Source: Bugula neritina
Lineage: Eukaryota > Bryozoa > Gymnolaemata > Cheilostomatida > Bugulidae
Assembly: GCA_964035545.1 (NCBI GenBank)
Contig: OZ037768.1
Coordinates: forward strand, 16,337,375-16,401,374
Length of the DNA stretch: 64,000 nt
Reading direction: 5' to 3'
Shown here: positions 59,543 through 64,000 of the stretch, piece by piece
Position numbering within the stretch: the first letter of the stretch is position 1
Layout of the letters: the number at the start of each line of letters is the position of its first letter
Notes under the pieces: model-generated
What the model was told of the DNA's origin: nothing
Database searches by the model: none
Seen by the model: only the letters and a program-made list of their open reading frames with translations
Program-made: the position numbers and the translations under genes

Positions 59543-62500
59543 AATCATATTATTCTTCGCATTCAAAATGCTAAACAGACATTGTTAAATAATCAATTTA
59601 AATCAATTGAATGGAATGACAACTCCAGGCCAAGTATTCAATATATAAAATGATTTTGCATTCTTTCAAAACTACTTGAAAAAATCGTTTCATTTTCACT
59701 TCCGTAGCATAAACTTTAGAAGAAGATATATTAAATTACAGAAGGCACAACCATTTAATATCCAAGGAATATTTACCTGCGCCTTGTTGCAGAAGAAAAA
59801 AGTTTTGTTTCCAAATACTTTCTTGCGCTGTGGGTTTGGTCTAAGCAAGTACTTATCATTTTCTTCAGATAATAAAGGAATAAACCTACACAACAACAAA
59901 AAACATAAAAACCAAAAGCTGTTAAATTAGAAACTATGCAAACGCTTTGTTGCTGCATATCTTATATTGTATATATGAAAATCTGTACTGTTAATGAATA
60001 TTACAGTGCGTGAATAAGATACTAGATTACTTGGTGGAATGATTTAATATATAAAATACAGTATTTATAAAGTTAGAGCACACAACGAGTAAGAAAAGCT
60101 TACAATGTAAAAATCTATTATATTGTTATGATAAGCGGAATAGACAAACTATATACTGAGATTGCACTAAGTTGCAAAAATCATACCACAACTATAGCCG
60201 CAACTTTAACCCTGCTAACCTTACAAATACCCAATAAAATGGCAAGGAAGCGATACACTAGTATGTAGACTTTTAGACAAAGTATGAAGACATAAGCTTG
60301 AGACATGTTTAATGTGTACTAGGTGCTACAACATATGCTTTCAAAGTATTGTATATAAGAACAGAGCGACATTATTTAAAATTTTTACTTGTCAATATCA
60401 GGCAGGGAGGTTTTCTTCTTGACACTGTTGACTAGAGCTTCAAGGTACTCTAAGGTGACAATAGGCTTGTTACCAGCAAGAGCGCATACAGCCTTTACTG
60501 TGATTCCAACTTTCCCCATAACCAGAGTCACGCACTCCTTACTCCATTCATTCACCTACAGAAAATGCAGAAATATTATCTGCTCATCAGAAATAGACAA
60601 GCCTATAAAATAAACATGATGTGGAGATATTTGACTAAACTCCAGCAAGTTTATAGTCGCCATCCCTGTGAGAAACCGCTGATGAAATGAGGTTTTTGGT
60701 AAATCAGGCTAAGGACTTATTCAGATGGGGCACAGGAGCAATTATAACTGGGTGCTCTTCCTAACATCACCAATGACCTTTGTCGGAGTTCGAACCCATG
60801 ACTTTGTGTTTGCTAAGCCAACGTTCTAACCCCTAGACCACGGCTGCACCATCATGGAGATATGGAGATATTTGACAAATACTCTAATAGGACAGATTTA
60901 GACTTGAAGTTTTAACTTGCGACACCAACAAGAACTTGTAAATAGTAAACACAGTCCTTATAATATTAAATGAAGTTCCACAAATAAACAATGTTTCACA
61001 TCCCAACTTCCAGATACACTGCCTACACTTTCAATGCAAATATACTTCCCTCAAACACTCAGTTAGTAACCATCAGCAATATGTGGCATTAAGTCAGCAA
61101 TACATGGTATTGGGTCAGCATCTCCACCTGACTGACTGACTGACTGACCTGGTGACCCCCAAGCTGCAGGAGATACTCCTTGAGTTTCACTTTATCAGAT
61201 CCAGAGAGAGAAGAAGAAGCCACCACCAGCGGGCAGTACTTTGCTCTGGAAAGTATACAACAGACAAAAATAAAGCAAAATGCTTTGAAATTTGTAACCA
61301 ACTTGAGGACAAATCAACTGCAGAACAAATATAACATACACATTTATGGATATGTTACATTATAGTCTAGTTTAACGTGAAACCTACTGTAATTCATGTA
61401 GTATTTTCTGGCTAACCAAAAACAAAAGAGTTTTTGGGTTAACCATTGCTAAGGCGCAAATTTCTCTATCAGTCTCAAAATTTTAAAGCAATATGTATTA
61501 AATAGCATCTCAATTTTGTGTGTTTAAAATTATAACAAATTAACCTATTAAAATTTAGTTATCACAAAAACTAAAAATATGAACTATGTCTATGTAACTA
61601 TTTAATACAATATAGCAAACATTATTAAAATAGTGTTGATTTAAAAAATATTGAAAACAAGTGCAATGGGAAGCAAAACCCTACAGCAGTACCTGTAAAC
61701 ATTTTTCATTTGTCCAAATTTTACTTCATCACCATCAGAAAGAACACATGTGCCTCCCGATAAAGCCTCTCCATTTACATTAGTTCCGAATTTTGAAAAG
61801 TCAGTAATCGACAATGCTGGAGTATCCAAACTGTTTATCTGGCAAAACAAAAGCTTCAACTTAAATATTCTTCTACTCAATAAAACTCAATAGAAATGTA
61901 TTTCCACCTGATACAAACTTCTGTGTGGTATGATTGTTATGAGCCTAAGCAGCAGCGATAAAAATAAATCAGTAGAAAAGAGAGAAAATTAGTTCATTTA
62001 AGCGAATGAGGCCTAACTAAAGTGATGACATTGCCCAGATTAATCTTCACCTAGATTACTCCATACTGTGTGATGTTAAAAGAACATCAAAGTTGTTATT
62101 TATCATTTAGATGAAAAGCATTCTATTTTGATAAAAGATTCGTCATGCATAAAAGGTGCCATAACTTGTTTTTAGAACCCTTTACAAAAACAAGACTAGT
62201 TGCAGTAACCCTGAATCTAAAATTTAGAATCCAAATATGAGTATCTATTATATTTCACTATGTTTCCAAAGTTCAAATTATGTTAACGAATTTTTAAATG
62301 GAATGAAAACATAACCCAGCAAAACAAGAATTTGTCAGATAGAGCAATTTGAATGAAATGCTCATTAGCGCATGTTGTAGTATGTAGGATTTACTAAATT
62401 GCATTGGCTCTTGTTATATTGTATCTAATGGTAGTCACTATTGATAGAGCTTTGTATGACATCCCCAAGAAAACCAGCTGACTTCTAAATACAGAAGTTG

Positions 62501-63638
62501 ACACAACCGCCAACTATACACGTATAAACTTTAAGGCTGTAAAGTTCTAACTTGAATAATTTGATGAAACTGAATCTACACTGACTACCCACTCCTATAA
62601 ACCAGATGCACTGGCTAACAGTTTCTGACTCATACTCTTTATTCAGTATTAAATAATTGAAAATCTAAAGTTAGTAAGCTAACAAATTGCTGTAACTTAC
62701 TACCTGTTCCTCCTTGAATTCTATGAATATTTTAGCATGTTTCCGACTAATAGAAGGGTCATCCTTTAATAACACATCTACATCTTTTCGTCCTACTGTG
62801 TATTCTGTTTGACACAAAAACCGGATTTCTGTAATAAACCAAAATTTGAGCAAATATAAACAACTACTAACATATATACATATAAGTTTTGTTACATAAC
62901 TATATTAAAAATATAATTATTTTTTACAGTCTACATACAGTTAGCTAGAAGTAGCAATTGCTATTAGTAATCAATTGATATTAAAATGTTATCAATTCTT
63001 TACTACAACACCAGGTTTTATTGAGCTTGATATGATACAGTTCTCAATTTAACACTTTCATCTGATCGTAGTGCTATATGTAGCAAGCCTCTAGCTCAAT
63101 TATTTAACCTTTATGAAAAATTTGAAATCCTGAACTTCTAACCTATATGTGATTGGCATTAAAAATATTTTTATGCATTGTCTACAGCCTACGAGGCAGG
63201 CATTATGCATCCATTCCACAAAACAAAAGTAGATGAAAATGAAATAACAGTTTCTAGTTAGTTCCCATTTACAGTTTAATTGGTTTTGAAGCTGTTACTT
63301 TTATGTTATAAGTATTACATACATTACTAGTGTAAAACTTTTTGCATTAAACTTGAGACTAGTTTATTCATAATATTATTATATAAGCAAATAGTGTACA
63401 ATTAAGCTTAGGTAAAGACTTGGTAGCAATCATACAAAGCATTTCATCAGCATAAGTGAATTGCAAATCTTTACTTAAATATAAAGTTAGACTTCAATCT
63501 ACCCAACTTTCAACCCATCAAGCTCAAGTTTCAAATTAAGTAACAAGTAAGTATTTAGACCACTGCTGTACCTGAGGGAGACTTTTCAGAGAGCCCTTCA
63601 GCTTCCGCTCCATGTCCTACATGTTGCAATAACCACAT
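54806..63638 (-). CDS. NBN: Nibrin (NBS1), MRE11-RAD50-NBN complex subunit
   Basis: Complete 16-exon gene, 732 residues (human 754), for the DNA-break sensor subunit that recruits MRE11 and ATM in the nucleus. Exons: 63572-63638, 62701-62828, 61693-61838, 61149-61245, 60389-60555, 59777-59885, 59282-59448, 58448-58539, 57604-57769, 57203-57299, 57051-57127, 56507-56726, 56183-56359, 55508-55681, 55019-55264, 54806-54874. All join in frame. The start Met-Trp-Leu-Leu matches the family. FHA domain about 20-110 with Gly35-Arg36, Ser50-x-x-His53 and Lys-Phe-Gly-Thr-Asn-Val-Asn at 81-87. Tandem BRCT about 113-325 (VNEWSKECVTLVM, PEWYKECITHL, EIGHAMLYC). Residues about 330-560 are low-complexity with many Ser/Thr-Gln pairs. 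MRE11-binding motif NFKRFKK at 622-628 followed by LPTIIGGGDLV. Exon 12 seems to use a GC donor (AAG|GCATGA). The last exon could instead be skipped by reading to a TAG at 55007. Confidence 0.94.
55950..56182. repeat. Minisatellite at the start of NBN intron 13
   Basis: About 11 units of cacctgcatacacacagcag (15-28 bp). Minus-strand units read gtatgcaggtgctgctgtgt, and each contains CAG|GTGCTG, so each has both an acceptor-like and a donor-like dinucleotide in consensus context. Larger copies with acatcagcacagtgacacct recur three times, giving a higher-order period near 85 bp. All three minus-strand frames are open for long stretches, coding for Cys-rich peptides. Confidence 0.9.
59506..59537. 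repeat. (TA)n microsatellite in NBN intron 6
   Basis: About 14 TA dinucleotides in the intron between NBN exons 6 and 7. Confidence 0.9.
60636..60862 (-). mobile_element. tRNA-derived SINE, copy 4 (NBN intron 4)
   Basis: Minus strand: tggtctaggggttagaacg, B box gggttcgaact, ggtgatgttaggaagagcac and the tttctcacagggatggcgac tail. Duplications tggagatatttgac at 60622-60635 and 60863-60876 flank it. Confidence 0.9.
61128..61148. repeat. (GTCA)n microsatellite forming the NBN exon 4 donor
   Basis: Five tetranucleotides of ctga on plus (gtca on minus) begin immediately after the last base of NBN exon 4 (61149). The first six intron bases, GTCAGT, are part of the repeat. Confidence 0.85.
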
Positions 63639-64000
63639 AACTGACAATGATGGTTTTGTCAATCACAGTTGACCCAGAATGGTTAATTAAACTTTAAATA
63701 ACATCATGATGGTCCAATATCAACAGGAAATGATTCACTAAAAATAAAATACATAAAACTAATAAAATTTATAGGCAATAACATAAACCTCACATACTTT
63801 AAGTTTTCCTCATTGGCAGCGTGCAAAAAATCTTTCCAGCCGAAAAATGGGCTGTTGTGTGCGCATTTCAGATAGATTTCATACAGGCAAAATACTGAAT
63901 GGCCAGTGCAGAATGTTGGTGCCGATTCGATCTAATTGGTTGAACATCATTTAGTGAGTACACTTTTTGAGTTTTGAGCTTTTTTACTTTCTGTATTCAA
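63639..64000. promoter_or_regulatory. NBN upstream region
   Basis: Sequence 5' of the NBN start codon. Around 63810-63870 it is less AT-rich (agccgaaaaatgggctg, tgtgtgcgcattt). No TATA box or fixed start site; a divergent gene could start beyond the window edge. Confidence 0.3.

Overview
This window is AT-rich nuclear DNA from an animal. Four conserved genes are split by many GT-AG introns, and the spaces between genes hold simple repeats, tRNA-derived SINEs and LTR elements. The gene set (an MRP-type ABC transporter with the extra N-terminal membrane domain, NSA2, NUP35 and nibrin) is metazoan. The retroelement and SINE styles would fit an invertebrate, perhaps a lophotrochozoan, but the phylum cannot be fixed from sequence alone.

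Layout. 1-6021: a 21-bp minisatellite and little else; formally this is the last visible intron of the ABC transporter, or intergenic. 6022-10717 (minus): the first nine coding exons of an ABCC/MRP transporter (345 residues: TMD0, the L0 linker and the start of TMD1); the remaining exons are not in the window. 11.7-22.9 kb: a largely gene-free zone of degenerate hexamer repeats, one solo-LTR-like element (copy A) and two orphan minus-strand coding exons (13885-14497). 22978-25614 (plus): complete NSA2, 7 exons, 260 aa. 25.6-31.9 kb: intergenic repeats, including a SINE and a fold-back array. 31936-34345 (plus): a 445-aa Ser/Arg-rich, tail-anchored protein that I do not recognise. 37378-42443 (minus): complete NUP35, 10 exons, 385 aa. 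44725-52236 (minus): a full-length Ty3/gypsy retrotransposon with 305-bp LTRs that look identical, gag, pol, a pol-extension frame and an extra zinc-finger ORF. 52343-52850: a second solo-LTR-like element (copy B, same family as A). 54806-63638 (minus): complete nibrin (NBN), 16 exons, 732 aa.

The genes do not form one pathway; they are independent housekeeping genes (60S ribosome assembly, nuclear pore, DNA double-strand break signalling, export transport). What links them is a repeat pattern: tandem arrays sit directly on splice sites in three of the four conserved genes. NUP35 intron 6 begins with 11 tandem copies of its own exon end plus 5' splice site. NBN intron 13 begins with an 11-unit array in which every unit carries a CAG|GTG donor. 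NBN intron 4 begins inside a (GTCA)n microsatellite. The last NSA2 acceptor ends a ~30-bp array. Exon coordinates were read by hand from splice signals, reading-frame continuity and remembered family sequences; no alignment was run.
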